Shown here: piece after piece, positions 27,370 through 36,628 of the stretch
Numbering within the stretch: position 1 is the first letter of the stretch
Layout: every line of letters begins with the position of its first letter
NCBI GenBank assembly: GCA_016124335.1
Contig: WGNX01000003.1
Location: forward strand, 376,690 to 440,689
Direction of reading: 5' to 3'
DNA from: Alphaproteobacteria bacterium
GTDB taxonomy: Bacteria; Pseudomonadota; Alphaproteobacteria; CACIAM-22H2
Length of the DNA stretch: 64,000 bases
Translations under genes and position numbers: made by a program
Notes under the pieces: model-generated
Told to the model about the DNA's origin: nothing
Seen by the model: only the letters and a program-made list of their open reading frames with translations
Database searches by the model: none

Positions 27370-28467
27370 CTACTCCAGCTTTCCGCCCGAAAGGCCGGCC
27401 GCGAGTGCGGCAGGTCGTTCGACCGTACTTTCTATTGCCACGCGGCGGCCCTCATCCGAAGACTTCTGGAACGCCTCCATAACCTCGAGAACGTGGAAAG
27501 CCAAGGCGCCGTTCGCGCGGTGCGGCCGCCCGGCGCGAATGCCCGTCGCCATGTCGGCAAGGCCGATCGAGCGGAATTCGCCGTCGGTGTAGCCGTGCGT
27601 GTGGGCCTTCACCTCCCACTCCCCGCCGGTCCTGGCGACCGACACTTCACCGCCGAACCGGTTCGGGTCGGGCACGAGAATGGCACCGGTCTCTCCGTAG
27701 ATCTCGATGGGCGTGTGCCTGTGCTTGGGAACGTCGAAGCTCATCGCGATCGACACGATGGCGCCGCTGCGGAACTCCAGCGTGCCCGCCACGTGGGTGG
27801 AAACCTCGACCGGCATCATCGTGCCCTTCAGTGGCTCGCTGGTGATCATCCGTTCGCTGCGCGTGCGCGATGTCGAGCCCATCACGCTCGCCACGGGCCC
27901 GAGAAGCTGGACAAGATCGGTGATGTAATACGGCCCCATGTCGAGCATCGGGCCGCCGCCGCGCAGATAATAGAAGCCGGGTGCGGGATGCCAGCGCTCG
28001 TGCCCCGGGCACATGAAGAAGGCCGAACCGGCCACCGGCTTTCCGATCGCCCCGCCATCGATGAGTGCACGGGCGGTCTGGTGCCCGCCGCCGAGGAAGG
28101 TATCCGGCGCGCAGCCGACGCGAAGCCCCTTCTCGTTCGCAAGGTCCATGACCTTCTTCGCCTCGGTCAGGTTCACGCCGAGCGGCTTTTCCGAATAGAC
28201 GTGCTTGCCCGCGCGCAACGCGACGAGATCGACGTCGGTGTGTGCCAGCGGCACGGTGAGGTTCAGCACGATTTCGATGTCGTCGCGCTTGAGCATCTGG
28301 TCCACGCGCATGGCGGTGAGGCCGAATTCGGCCGCGCGCGCCTCGGCCATTTCGGTGCGCATGTCCGCCACGCCGCGGATATCGAGGATCGGGAAATTGC
28401 GCGATGCCTTGATGTAGGCCGCACTGATGACACCGCACCCGACAATGCCGATTCCAACCTTATTCAC
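27370..28467 (-). CDS. Gfo/Idh/MocA family oxidoreductase
   Basis: A 365-residue NAD(P)-dependent sugar oxidoreductase. The Rossmann motif IGIVGCGVISAAYIKAS opens the protein, and the conserved YSEKPLGVNLTEAKKVMDLA holds the catalytic EKP lysine. The C-terminal domain has GGGPMLDMGPYYITDLVQLLGP, the usual D/H/Y active-site segment. It starts at GTG 28467 with GGAG eight bases before it. Next to thuA-like and the first sugar ABC genes, so likely oxidises the imported sugar or a keto derivative; exact substrate unknown. Confidence 0.92.
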   Translation of the reverse strand: MNKVGIGIVGCGVISAAYIKASRNFPILDIRGVADMRTEMAEARAAEFGLTAMRVDQMLKRDDIEIVLNLTVPLAHTDVDLVALRAGKHVYSEKPLGVNLTEAKKVMDLANEKGLRVGCAPDTFLGGGHQTARALIDGGAIGKPVAGSAFFMCPGHERWHPAPGFYYLRGGGPMLDMGPYYITDLVQLLGPVASVMGSTSRTRSERMITSEPLKGTMMPVEVSTHVAGTLEFRSGAIVSIAMSFDVPKHRHTPIEIYGETGAILVPDPNRFGGEVSVARTGGEWEVKAHTHGYTDGEFRSIGLADMATGIRAGRPHRANGALAFHVLEVMEAFQKSSDEGRRVAIESTVERPAALAAGLSGGKLE

Positions 28468-28502
28468 GGTTCCACTCCGTTTCTGGGCCCCATCGGCCCG
28501 GA

Positions 28503-29351
28503 TCAACCCTTGACCGCACCGGCCGTCAGGCCGGCGACGATGTGTTTTTGCGCAAGCACGAAAAGCAGGAACGTCGGCAGGATCGTCAGCGTGATGAACG
28601 CGAGGATCAGGTGCCAATCGGCCGTGAATTCGCCCTGGTAGACCATGATGCCCAGCGGCCACGGATACATCGCATCGCTGTTGAGCATGACGAGCGGAAG
28701 CAGATAGGCGTTCCAGCTGTGGACGAACGTGATCGTCCCGACGGTCGCAAGGATCGGGCGCGAGAGCGGCAGCGTCACGAAGCGGAAAAAGCGGGGATAC
28801 GAGCAGCCATCGACCAGTGCCGCCTCGAGCAGTTCGCTCGGCAGGTCGCGGAAGAAGCGCCGGAACAGCAGGATGCTCATCGCCAGCGCGAAAGCGACCT
28901 GCGGCAGCACGACGCCGAAATAGGTGTCCAGCAGGCCGAGATCGCGGACCTTGATGAAGAGCGGCAGGATCGCGGTCGCCGCCGGGAACAGCAGGCCCAT
29001 CGTGAAATAGTTGAGCAGCATGCGGCTGCCAAAGAAGCGCAAGTGCGCGAAGACGAAGGCGGCCATCGAGGCGATCACGACGGTGATGCCGGTCGTCAGC
29101 GTCGAGATGGCGAACGAGTTCCACAGCATCTGCCAGTAGCGGTGCGACAGCAGGATGCCGGCGTAGTTCTCCCACTCCCAGTGCGACGGCAGCCCGAACG
29201 GGTTCGTGCGCAGCTCGCCAAGCGACTTGAAGCCGCCAAGCACCGTCGCGATCAGCGGCAGTGCGACGAACGCGGCCACGAACGTCAGGTACAGCCAGCG
29301 GTACAGCGCGGCCGGGTCGCGGGTGCGGGCGATCGCGGCGGCGTCAGTCAT
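28503..29351 (-). CDS. Carbohydrate ABC transporter permease (MalG-like), set 1
   Basis: A 282-residue inner-membrane permease with six predicted helices. It begins with LYLTFVAAFVALPLIATVL, has the extended periplasmic loop NPFGLPSHWEWENYAGILL and the EAA loop SELLEAALVDGCSYPRFFRF that docks the ATPase. Its start overlaps the stop of the partner permease by 8 bases. No ATPase gene is in this operon. Confidence 0.94.
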   Translation of the reverse strand: MTDAAAIARTRDPAALYRWLYLTFVAAFVALPLIATVLGGFKSLGELRTNPFGLPSHWEWENYAGILLSHRYWQMLWNSFAISTLTTGITVVIASMAAFVFAHLRFFGSRMLLNYFTMGLLFPAATAILPLFIKVRDLGLLDTYFGVVLPQVAFALAMSILLFRRFFRDLPSELLEAALVDGCSYPRFFRFVTLPLSRPILATVGTITFVHSWNAYLLPLVMLNSDAMYPWPLGIMVYQGEFTADWHLILAFITLTILPTFLLFVLAQKHIVAGLTAGAVKG

Positions 29352-30234
29352 CGCGCATGAACCATCGTTTGTACGTGGCCGCGAAGGTCACGCAGATCGC
29401 GAACAGGATCACGCCGATGGCGCTGCCATAGCCGATGCGCATGCGCATGACGCCATGCGAATAGAGGAAACTCACCAATGTCTGCGAGGAATCGGCCGGG
29501 CCGCCGCGCGTGAGCGGCATCACGAGGTCGAAGAGCTGGAGCGAGCCCACGACGGCGAAAAAGACCGAAAGCCGGATGGTCGGATAGAGCAGCGGGATCG
29601 TGACGTGCCGCAGGCTCTGCCAGCGCGAGGCCCCGTCGATGCGCGCGGCTTCGACCAGGTTCTTGTCCTGCCCCTGCAGGGCCGCGATGAACAGCATCAT
29701 GTGGAAGCCGAAATACTTCCACACGACGACGATCAGGATCGCGAGCATGGAGGTCTGCGTGCTGGCCAGCAGATAGGGCGGCTCGGCCCCGAAAAACCGC
29801 CAGATCGCGGCGACAAGCCCGTAGTCGCCGTCATAGACGAAGCTGAAGATCAGGCCTGTCGCCACTTCCGCAAGGACATAGGGCAGGAAGAACAGCATGC
29901 GCAGGGCCACGGCGCCGCGGAATTTCTCGGCCAGCAGGATCGCCAGCGACAGCGCCAGCGGCAGCTGGATCGTCAGCGAGACGACGATGATGAGCACGTT
30001 GTTGCGCAGCGCGATCCCGAAGGCGCGCGTCTCGAAGACGAAGCGGTAATTGTCGAGCCCGACCCAGTTGGTCGGCTTGCCGAAGCCGTTCCAGTTGTAG
30101 ACGCCGTACCAGCCCGCCTCGGCGACCGGCATCACGACGAACAGCGTGAACAGGAGCAGGGCCGGCGGCAGGAAAAGGACAATTGCTGCCAGCCGGCCGT
30201 TTGCCGCGGCCGAACGATATGCGTTTGCGAGCAT
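29344..30234 (-). CDS. Carbohydrate ABC transporter permease (MalF-like), set 1
   Basis: A 296-residue permease: TM1 IVLFLPPALLLFTLFVVMPVAEAGW, the WNGFGKPTNWVGLDNYRFVF periplasmic segment, and the EAA loop KNLVEAARIDGASRWQSLRHV. The frame stays open to an ATG at 30282, but that codon lies inside a perfect hairpin (30248-30282) that would bury it, so I start at ATG 30234 (MLANAYRSA). It pairs with the MalG-like permease downstream. Confidence 0.92.
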   Translation of the reverse strand: MLANAYRSAAANGRLAAIVLFLPPALLLFTLFVVMPVAEAGWYGVYNWNGFGKPTNWVGLDNYRFVFETRAFGIALRNNVLIIVVSLTIQLPLALSLAILLAEKFRGAVALRMLFFLPYVLAEVATGLIFSFVYDGDYGLVAAIWRFFGAEPPYLLASTQTSMLAILIVVVWKYFGFHMMLFIAALQGQDKNLVEAARIDGASRWQSLRHVTIPLLYPTIRLSVFFAVVGSLQLFDLVMPLTRGGPADSSQTLVSFLYSHGVMRMRIGYGSAIGVILFAICVTFAATYKRWFMRDD

Positions 30235-30247
30235 CGACGGAAAAGGA

Positions 30248-30282
30248 ATGGCCGCGGGGTGCTGACCCGACCCCGCGGCCAT
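30248..30282 (-). repeat. Intercistronic hairpin after sugar-binding-protein gene 1
   Basis: Perfect 13-bp inverted repeat (ATGGCCGCGGGGT at 30248-30260 with 30270-30282), loop 9 bases, starting 5 bases after the binding-protein stop. No T tract. Same position as in three other ABC operons in the window. Confidence 0.7.
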
Positions 30283-30287
30283 CTTGT

Positions 30288-31547
30288 TCAGTTACCCTGC
30301 TTCCAGGCGTCCTGCACGGCCTTGGCGACCTGCCTGGGCGTCATGCTGCCGCCGGCAAGTTCGGCCGATGCGTCGTTGACGACGCGGCCGACCGAGGGCC
30401 CGAGCATCTGGTCGTAGAAGTTCTGGTGGTAGTTCGAGCGCGCGAGGTTCTGCGCGATGTTGCGCATGAACGGGTTGCTGACCGCCGCATCCGCGCCCTT
30501 GACGACGGGGATGAGGAAGTTCGCCCCGGCCAGGCGCATCTGCACGTCCTTCGAGACGAAGTACTTCACGAACTCGACCGCTTCCTTGGGCGCGCCCTTG
30601 GTGACCAGCCAGCCGTTGATGCCGCCCAGCGTGTCGGTCGGCTCGCCCTTGCCGCCGGGGATCGTCGGGAAGTTGAACCAGCCGATCTTGTCGTCGGCAA
30701 TGCCGACCTTGTCGGCGGCCAGCGCCTTCTGCTGGTGGTAAACCGTGCTGATGACCAGCGACATCGCGGCCTTGCCGTCGCCGAAATAGCCGGTCGATTG
30801 CGGGTTCTTGAAACCCAGGAAGCCGTTCTGGAACGGCTGCAGGTCGACGAGCTGCTTCATCAGCTCGCCCGAGCGCTGGAAGGTCTCGCTCTCGAAGCCG
30901 CCGTTCTCGCCGCGCAGCGCCGCCTCGAACGCGGCCTTGCCGCCCACGCGCACGGCCAGGTGCGTCCAGTAGAAATGCAGCGGCCACTTGTCCGCACCGC
31001 CCACCGTCAGCGGCGTGACGCCGGCGGCCTTCAGCGCCTTCACCGCGGCCAGCAGGTCGTCCCAGGTCTTGATCTTGTCGCCGTCGACATTGGCTTTCGC
31101 CATCAGCGCCTTGTTGTAGAGGAAGCCCACCTGCGACTGGGCGAAGGGCAGGCCGTAGACCTTGCCGCCTTGCGTGAAGGCGGCGAGCGCGCCGGCCGAA
31201 ATCGTCGGCGCGATATCCTTGGTCTGCGCGGTGATGTCCTCGAGCACGCCCGCGTCGATCTGCGCCTTCAGCACGCCGCCGGCCCACGAATAGATGATGT
31301 GCGGGCGGTCGCCCGACTGGAGCAGCGTCGGCAGCTTCGCTTTGTAGGACTCGTTCTCGAGGAACTGCATCTGCACCTTCGTGCCCGGATGCTTGGCCTC
31401 GAATTCGCGCGCGACCTCTTCCCAGATCTTGATCTGGGCCGGGTTGACTTCCAGATGCAGCCATTTGACCGTCGTCTGGGCGCAGACGGCACCCGCCGAC
31501 AGCGCCAGCGCGCCCACGGCCAACAGCGAACCCTTGAATACGTTCAT
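30288..31547 (-). CDS. Sugar ABC transporter substrate-binding protein (UgpB/MalE type), set 1
   Basis: A 419-residue periplasmic family 1 binding protein. Sec signal MNVFKGSLLAVGALALSAGAVCA (cleavage ~23), then VKWLHLEVNPAQIKIWEEVAREFEAKHPG, the opening typical of sugar-binding proteins, and ALMAKANVDGDKIKTWDDLLAAVKALK. GGGGAGG before ATG 31547 is a strong ribosome site. First gene of the operon that ends with the LacI regulator; repeated regulatory elements lie just upstream. Confidence 0.94.
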   Translation of the reverse strand: MNVFKGSLLAVGALALSAGAVCAQTTVKWLHLEVNPAQIKIWEEVAREFEAKHPGTKVQMQFLENESYKAKLPTLLQSGDRPHIIYSWAGGVLKAQIDAGVLEDITAQTKDIAPTISAGALAAFTQGGKVYGLPFAQSQVGFLYNKALMAKANVDGDKIKTWDDLLAAVKALKAAGVTPLTVGGADKWPLHFYWTHLAVRVGGKAAFEAALRGENGGFESETFQRSGELMKQLVDLQPFQNGFLGFKNPQSTGYFGDGKAAMSLVISTVYHQQKALAADKVGIADDKIGWFNFPTIPGGKGEPTDTLGGINGWLVTKGAPKEAVEFVKYFVSKDVQMRLAGANFLIPVVKGADAAVSNPFMRNIAQNLARSNYHQNFYDQMLGPSVGRVVNDASAELAGGSMTPRQVAKAVQDAWKQGN

Positions 31548-31597
31548 GCGATCCTCCCCAAGCCGGTTCCAATCCCCAGCCTTCCCCCAACCATACG

Positions 31598-31651
31598 TCA
31601 AAAATTGAGGTTCGCTACTCAAATTTTGGTATATATCACGTCAGATTTTGA
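31598..31651. promoter_or_regulatory. Three helically phased TCAAATTTTG-like elements between divergent units
   Basis: Copies at 31598-31609 (reverse orientation, CTCAATTTTTGA on the minus strand), 31618-31629 (CTCAAATTTTGG) and 31640-31651 (GTCAGATTTTGA). Centres are ~20 and ~22 bases apart, about two helical turns. The first two form an 11-bp inverted repeat with one mismatch. They sit between the divergent binding-protein gene and the SDR gene, so one regulator could control both. Confidence 0.5.
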
Positions 31652-31687
31652 TGTACTCACCTAACATCTTCAAAAGGAACGATTTCG

Positions 31688-32446
31688 ATGCCCGCTATCT
31701 ATCCAGATCTTGCCGACAGGGTTGTCCTCATCACGGGCGGCGCATCGGGAATCGGTGAGGCGATCGTCCGCCGCTTCGCGGCCCAGAAGTCGGTCGTCAC
31801 GTTTGTCGACATTCAGGCCGAACGCGGCAGGGCACTTTCAGATGAACTGAACCGCGCGGGCGGCCGCGTCCACTTTGCCGCTGTCGACATCACCGACACG
31901 CCAAAACTCCAAAAGGCGATCGCCGATTTCGGTGCCGCGCTCGGCCCCGTAAGCGTGCTTGTGAACAACGCCGCGCACGACGAACGGCACGCGACAGAAT
32001 CGGTTACACCTGATTATTGGGACGACCGAATCGCGGTCAATCTGAAGCACCAGTTTTTTGCAGCACAAGCCGTGCTCGCCGGAATGAAGGCGTCCGGCGG
32101 CGGCTCGATCATCAATTTCGGATCAACCTCATGGATGATCGGGCAAGGCGGAATGGCGGTCTATACGGCAGCCAAGTCTGCGGTGCTCGGTCTCACGCGA
32201 TCGCTCGCGCGCGATTACGGACCGTTCAATATCCGCGTCAACGCGATCGCGCCGGGCTGGATCATGACGGAGCGCCAGATCGAAAAATGGCTGACACCCG
32301 CTTCCGAGACCGAATTGATGGCACGCCAGTGCCTGAAGCGACGGCTCCTACCGAACGAGATCGCCAGTTTTGCGCTATTCCTTGCGTCCGACGACGCATC
32401 CGCATGTACGAACCAGCATTACATCGTCGATGGCGGCTGGGTATGA
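31688..32446 (+). CDS. SDR-family dehydrogenase (first of a tandem pair)
   Basis: A 252-residue classical short-chain dehydrogenase. Cofactor motif TGGASGIGEA (T-G-x3-G-x-G), acidic residue after beta-2 in FVDIQAERG suggesting NAD preference, VNNAAHDE, and catalytic Ser-Tyr-Lys in FGSTSWMIGQGGMAVYTAAKS. It probably oxidises a sugar or sugar derivative given the surrounding transporters and aldolase. AAGGA nine bases before ATG 31688 supports the start. A close paralogue follows 53 bases later. Confidence 0.92.
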   Translation: MPAIYPDLADRVVLITGGASGIGEAIVRRFAAQKSVVTFVDIQAERGRALSDELNRAGGRVHFAAVDITDTPKLQKAIADFGAALGPVSVLVNNAAHDERHATESVTPDYWDDRIAVNLKHQFFAAQAVLAGMKASGGGSIINFGSTSWMIGQGGMAVYTAAKSAVLGLTRSLARDYGPFNIRVNAIAPGWIMTERQIEKWLTPASETELMARQCLKRRLLPNEIASFALFLASDDASACTNQHYIVDGGWV

Positions 32447-32499
32447 TCGCGATCATCGGTCCGGTTGACATTCGCAACGGGCAAATCTAACGATCCTGC

Positions 32500-33291
32500 A
32501 TGCCAGAAAAGACTGCAGCACGCAGGCCGGAGGCCGCCCGCTACCCAAGCCTCAAGGGCCGCGTGACGATTATCACCGGCGGCGCAAGCGGCATCGGCGA
32601 AGCGTTCGTGCGCGCCTTTGCCCAGAACGAGGCAACGGTCGTCTTCCTCGACATTCAGGACGAGCCGGCAAAGGCACTTGTCGAGGACATTTCGGCACAC
32701 GGCCACCCAACCCCGACCTACATGCATTGCGACTTGACCGACATTGCCGCCTTCCAGGCGACGATCCGGTCGATCGGCGAGCGGTTCGGCGCGGCAACGG
32801 TGCTCGTCAACAATGCGGCGAACGACCAGCGCCAGGCATTCGCGGACGTGACGCCCGAAAGCTTCGACCGATCGATCGACATCAATCTCCGCCCCCATTT
32901 TTTCGGGGCGCAGGCCGTGGTGCCACAGATGCGCAGCGCCGGCGGCGGCTCGATCATCAATGTCAGTTCCGGCGCCTGGGTCGGCGGAATTGCGGATCTT
33001 CAGGCGTATAGCGCGGCGAAAGCGGGAATCATCGGGTTGACGAATTCGCTCGCCCGCCAGCTTGGCCCCGACCGCATCCGCGTCAACGCACTCGCACCCG
33101 GGGCCGTCATGACGGAGCGCCAGATGCGGCTGTGGCATACGCCCGAGTCGACCGCCAACATCCTTGCCCAGCAGTGCATTCCCGAACCGGTCCGCGAGCC
33201 GGACGTTGCGAACGCAGCACTGTTCCTGGCAGCCGACGAGAGCCGACTGATCACCAAGCAGTTCCTCTATGTGAACGCCGGCATGCGCTAG
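32500..33291 (+). CDS. SDR-family dehydrogenase (second of a tandem pair)
   Basis: A 263-residue classical SDR with TGGASGIGEA, FLDIQDEPA (NAD-type Asp), VNNAANDQRQ and SSGAWVGGIADLQAYSAAKAG (catalytic Ser, Tyr, Lys). It shares the ...RPHFFGAQAV / KHQFFAAQAV and APG...MTERQ regions with the preceding SDR, so the two are probably an ancient duplication with divided substrates or successive oxidations. Upstream ribosome site is weak. A KDPG-type aldolase gene follows 37 bases later. Confidence 0.92.
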   Translation: MPEKTAARRPEAARYPSLKGRVTIITGGASGIGEAFVRAFAQNEATVVFLDIQDEPAKALVEDISAHGHPTPTYMHCDLTDIAAFQATIRSIGERFGAATVLVNNAANDQRQAFADVTPESFDRSIDINLRPHFFGAQAVVPQMRSAGGGSIINVSSGAWVGGIADLQAYSAAKAGIIGLTNSLARQLGPDRIRVNALAPGAVMTERQMRLWHTPESTANILAQQCIPEPVREPDVANAALFLAADESRLITKQFLYVNAGMR

Positions 33292-33328
33292 ACTGGCGCC
33301 GCAGCACACAAGAAGGCGAGACACGCAA

Positions 33329-33997
33329 ATGCCAGAAGCATCCTCCACTCCGCGCCCGTCCCTCGCCGCGTTGATCGGCAAACGGCCGCCGCTGATTCCC
33401 GTCCTGCACGTCGAAAACCCGGATCATGCCGAACCGCTGGCAGAAGCGCTCGTCGGCGGCGGGCTCGTGGCATTGGAGGTGACACTGCGCAGTGCGGCCG
33501 CCCTGACGGTCGTCAAACGGATGCGGAAAGCATTTCCCGAAGCGCTGATCGGCGTGGGCACGATCACCAAGCCCGAACAGTTCGCCCAGGTGCGCGACGC
33601 CGGCGCCCAGTTCGGCGTGAGCCCGGCCCTGACCGACCGGCTTGCGGCCGCCTCGCTTGACGTGCCGATCCCGTTCATTGCCGGCGCCGTGACGCCTTCG
33701 GAAATGCTGATCGCACGCGAGCACGGTTTTCAGGAACTCAAATTCTTCCCGGCGGAATTTTTCGGCGGGATCGGCGCGCTGAAGCACGTCTTGCCGCTCT
33801 TCCCCGAATTGCGCTTTTGCCCGACCGGCGGCGTGGGCGATGCAAATCTGGTCGATTTTCTGGCCGTGCCGAACTGCTTTGCCGTCGGCGGCGCATGGCT
33901 TGCGCCGCGCGATGTAATCGAGGCTGCGAACTGGCGCGACATCGCCGAGCGCGCAAAGCGCGCCGTTGGCATCTACGAAAACCGCCCGAAGCGATAG
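33329..33997 (+). CDS. KDPG/KDPGal-type (Eda family) aldolase
   Basis: A 222-residue class I aldolase. The Eda catalytic Glu is in LVALEVTLRS, the Schiff-base Lys in LKFFPAEFFGG, and the phosphate-binding loops are CPTGGVGDANL and FAVGGAWL. The family splits 2-keto-3-deoxy-6-phospho-sugar acids (or hydroxy-oxoglutarate) to pyruvate plus an aldehyde. With the adjacent SDRs and the dehydratase at 38.6-40.3 kb it would complete an Entner-Doudoroff-like route; whether the substrate is phosphorylated is unclear because no sugar kinase is present. Confidence 0.88.
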   Translation: MPEASSTPRPSLAALIGKRPPLIPVLHVENPDHAEPLAEALVGGGLVALEVTLRSAAALTVVKRMRKAFPEALIGVGTITKPEQFAQVRDAGAQFGVSPALTDRLAAASLDVPIPFIAGAVTPSEMLIAREHGFQELKFFPAEFFGGIGALKHVLPLFPELRFCPTGGVGDANLVDFLAVPNCFAVGGAWLAPRDVIEAANWRDIAERAKRAVGIYENRPKR

Positions 33998-34033
33998 ATA
34001 AACCGGCCGACCGCACGCAGCAGTTGCCGAGCA

Positions 34034-34055
34034 CCTACTAAATCGATTTACTAGG
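34034..34055. promoter_or_regulatory. Near-perfect 22-bp palindrome, LacI-type operator candidate
   Basis: Core TAAATCGATTTA (34039-34050) with a central CpG, flanked by CCTA and TAGG; only one symmetric pair (34038/34051) is broken. Central-CpG palindromes of this size are typical LacI-family operators. It is 113 bases upstream of the sugar ABC ATPase gene. Confidence 0.55.
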
Positions 34056-34167
34056 GGTACCGGAAGCGACCTGCCGGACCGCCGAGACGGTTTCAATGCG
34101 GTGGCAGATCGTGCGAAGGTAATGTCCGAGGCGCGGGAAAACCGCCCCGGCGAGACAGGGAGGATGC

Positions 34168-35220
34168 ATGGCGGCGGTTTCGATCCGCAACGTGCGCAAG
34201 GCGTTCGGCAGCACCCCGGTACTGCACGGCGTCAGCGTCGATATTTCGGACGGCGAATTCGTGGTTCTCGTCGGCCCGTCCGGATGCGGCAAGTCCACGC
34301 TCCTGCGAATGCTCGCGGGCCTGGAAAACATCACGGGCGGCGAAATTGCGATCGGCGATCGCGTGGTGAACGAAGTCGCGCCCAAAGATCGCGACATCGC
34401 AATGGTCTTCCAGAATTACGCGCTCTACCCGCACATGACCGTCTTCCGGAACATGGCGTTCTCGCTCAAGCTTGCGGGCGCGCCGCAGGACGTGATGAAA
34501 AGCGAAGTGTCGGGCGCTTCGCGCATTCTCGGGCTTGACCAATTGCTCGAGCGATATCCCCGGCAATTGTCCGGCGGCCAGCGCCAACGCGTCGCCATGG
34601 GCCGCGCGATCGTCCGCCACCCGCAGGTATTTCTTTTCGACGAGCCGCTCTCAAATCTCGACGCGAAGCTGCGCGTGGCGATGCGTTCCGAAATCAAGGA
34701 TCTCCACCAGCGGCTCAACGTCACGACCGTCTATGTGACGCACGACCAGATCGAAGCCATGACGATGGCCGACAAGATCGTCGTGATGCATCAGGGCCGC
34801 ATCGAACAGATTGGCGCGCCGCTGGAACTCTACGACCGTCCGGCAAACCTGTTCGTCGCAGGCTTCATCGGCTCGCCGGCGATGAACATGATTGCCGGCC
34901 GGATCGCCAATGGCGCATTCACGGATTCGGGTGGAACCCGTTGGCCCCTGCCGCAGGGAATAGTGGCGAAGGACGGTGCCGAAGTCGTCTACGGAATCCG
35001 GCCCGAGCATCTGACCCTTGATCCGAACGGCATTGCTTCAGTCGTTCACGTCGTCGAGCCGACCGGGTCGGAAACCCAGGTCATGCTCAAGATCGGCGAT
35101 GTCACGGTCATGGGCGCGTTTCGCGAGCGCGTTTCCGCAAAACGTGGCGAACGGCTGCCGGTTTCACCGGACGTCCGCCTCGTCCATCTGTTCGACCGCG
35201 CAAGCGGTCGGCGCCTATAG
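34168..35220 (+). CDS. Sugar ABC transporter ATPase (UgpC/MalK/MsmK-like)
   Basis: A 350-residue motor subunit. Walker [10 protein letters not shown]-loop [13 protein letters not shown], signature LSGGQRQR, Walker [17 protein letters not shown], His in [14 protein letters not shown], and a C-terminal OB-type regulatory domain (GIRPEHLTL). GGGAGG is close upstream of ATG 34168. It begins the second sugar transporter operon and is the only MalK-type ATPase in the window, so it may also power the two binding-protein/permease sets that lack one. Confidence 0.94.
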   Translation: MAAVSIRNVRKAFGSTPVLHGVSVDISDGEFVVLVGPSGCGKSTLLRMLAGLENITGGEIAIGDRVVNEVAPKDRDIAMVFQNYALYPHMTVFRNMAFSLKLAGAPQDVMKSEVSGASRILGLDQLLERYPRQLSGGQRQRVAMGRAIVRHPQVFLFDEPLSNLDAKLRVAMRSEIKDLHQRLNVTTVYVTHDQIEAMTMADKIVVMHQGRIEQIGAPLELYDRPANLFVAGFIGSPAMNMIAGRIANGAFTDSGGTRWPLPQGIVAKDGAEVVYGIRPEHLTLDPNGIASVVHVVEPTGSETQVMLKIGDVTVMGAFRERVSAKRGERLPVSPDVRLVHLFDRASGRRL

Positions 35221-35275
35221 AACGCCAAGAGCTTCACAAAATAACGAAGACAACTTGAGGAAAGGGAGAAAAGAG

Positions 35276-36616
35276 ATGGCTTACGTGATCACGCGTCGAA
35301 GCATCCTTGCAGCCGGCGCCAGCGTGGCGGCACTTTCCGTCGGGGCGCAGCGCGCCTTTGCGCAGGCAGGCCGCGTCAAGGCAGCCGATGCGGCGGCGCC
35401 GAAGCTGCCGATCGAAAAGGGGGCGACACTTCGCATGCTTCGCCCCGTGCGCTTCGTCCAGCCCGACGAGGACGTGTTCCGCGCGAACGCGGCCAAGTTC
35501 ACCGCGAAGACCGGCGTCGACGTCCGGATCGATTTCGTCGGCTGGGAAGACATCACCCAGCAGACGGCCGTCACGGCAAATACCGGCGCCGGCCCCGACC
35601 TGATCATCGGCTTTTCGGACGCCCCGCACATCTTCGCGACCAAGCTGATCGAACTCACCGACGTGGCCGACTATCTCGGCAAGCGCTATGGCGGCTGGCT
35701 GCCGATGGCGGACAAGTACGGCCGCAAGACGAATTCCAAGAACTGGATCGGCCTGCCGTTCGGCGCATCCGGCGGACCGCTCGTGTATCGCAAGTCGGCT
35801 GTCAATGCGTTGGGCTTTCAGTCGGTTCCCGACGACCATGCCGGCTTCCTCGACCTCTGCCGCAAGCTCAAGGCGGCGGGCAAGCCTCCGGGCTTCGCGC
35901 TCGGCCATGCTGTGGGCGACGCCAACTCGTTCTGCAACTGGGTGATCTGGTCGCACGGCGGCTACCTTGTCGATGAAAAGGGCAAGGTCGCGATCAACAG
36001 CAAGGAAACGGTTGACGCCCTGAACTACCTGAAGGAGCTGTACCAGACCTTCATCCCGGGCACGACGGCCTGGAACGACATTTCCAACAACCGAGCCTAT
36101 TCGGCCCAGGAGCTTTGGCTCACGGCAAACGGCGTGTCGCTCTACTTCTCGCTCAAGAACGATCCGAAGACGGCGCCGATCGCCGACGATACGCAGCATC
36201 AGTTGATGCCGAAGGGTCGTCTCAGCGTACCGGCGATGACTGGCCTCACGCTGAACGCCATGGTCTTCAAGCACAGCAAGTTCCCGAACGCGTCGAAGGC
36301 GTTCCTCCAGTTCATGCTGGAGCACGAGCAGCACGAACCCTGGCTCAACGCCAATCTCGGCTATTGGGCCCATCCGCTCGCCGCCTACGACAATGCGGCG
36401 GTGTGGGAAGGCGATCCGCGCGTGCGCATCTTCAAGGACACGATGCGTTCGCCGTTCTGGAACGGCTACAAGGGCCCGATCACGGAAGCCTCGGGTCAGG
36501 CAAATGCCGAGTACGTCACGGTCGACATGTGCGCGGCGGTCGCGTCCGGTCAGGCGACGGCGCAGGATGCCGTTCGCGAAGCCGAACGCCGCGCCAAGCG
36601 CATGTTCCGCAGCTGA
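35276..36616 (+). CDS. Sugar ABC transporter substrate-binding protein, set 2 (Tat-exported)
   Basis: A 446-residue family 1 binding protein. The N-terminus ITRRSILAAGASVAALSVGAQRAFA carries a twin-arginine motif (TRRSIL), so export may be via Tat, unlike set 1. The mature part has FRANAAKFTAKTGVDVRIDFVGWEDI and ELTDVADYL, typical of UgpB-like proteins. ATG 35276 follows AAAGGGAG. Lies 55 bases after the ATPase gene; a hairpin follows the stop. Confidence 0.93.
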   Translation: MAYVITRRSILAAGASVAALSVGAQRAFAQAGRVKAADAAAPKLPIEKGATLRMLRPVRFVQPDEDVFRANAAKFTAKTGVDVRIDFVGWEDITQQTAVTANTGAGPDLIIGFSDAPHIFATKLIELTDVADYLGKRYGGWLPMADKYGRKTNSKNWIGLPFGASGGPLVYRKSAVNALGFQSVPDDHAGFLDLCRKLKAAGKPPGFALGHAVGDANSFCNWVIWSHGGYLVDEKGKVAINSKETVDALNYLKELYQTFIPGTTAWNDISNNRAYSAQELWLTANGVSLYFSLKNDPKTAPIADDTQHQLMPKGRLSVPAMTGLTLNAMVFKHSKFPNASKAFLQFMLEHEQHEPWLNANLGYWAHPLAAYDNAAVWEGDPRVRIFKDTMRSPFWNGYKGPITEASGQANAEYVTVDMCAAVASGQATAQDAVREAERRAKRMFRS

Positions 36617-36628
36617 CGCACGTGGGTC

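Noticed and set aside
30235..30282. Upstream ATG (30282) of the set 1 MalF-like permease
   Set aside because: The codon is part of a perfect 13-bp hairpin stem immediately behind the binding-protein stop, so use as a start is unlikely.
32443..32456. 14-bp palindrome ATGATCGCGATCAT over the stop of the first SDR gene
   Set aside because: It overlaps coding sequence and GATCGCGATC is common by chance in genomes of this composition; no evidence for a function.
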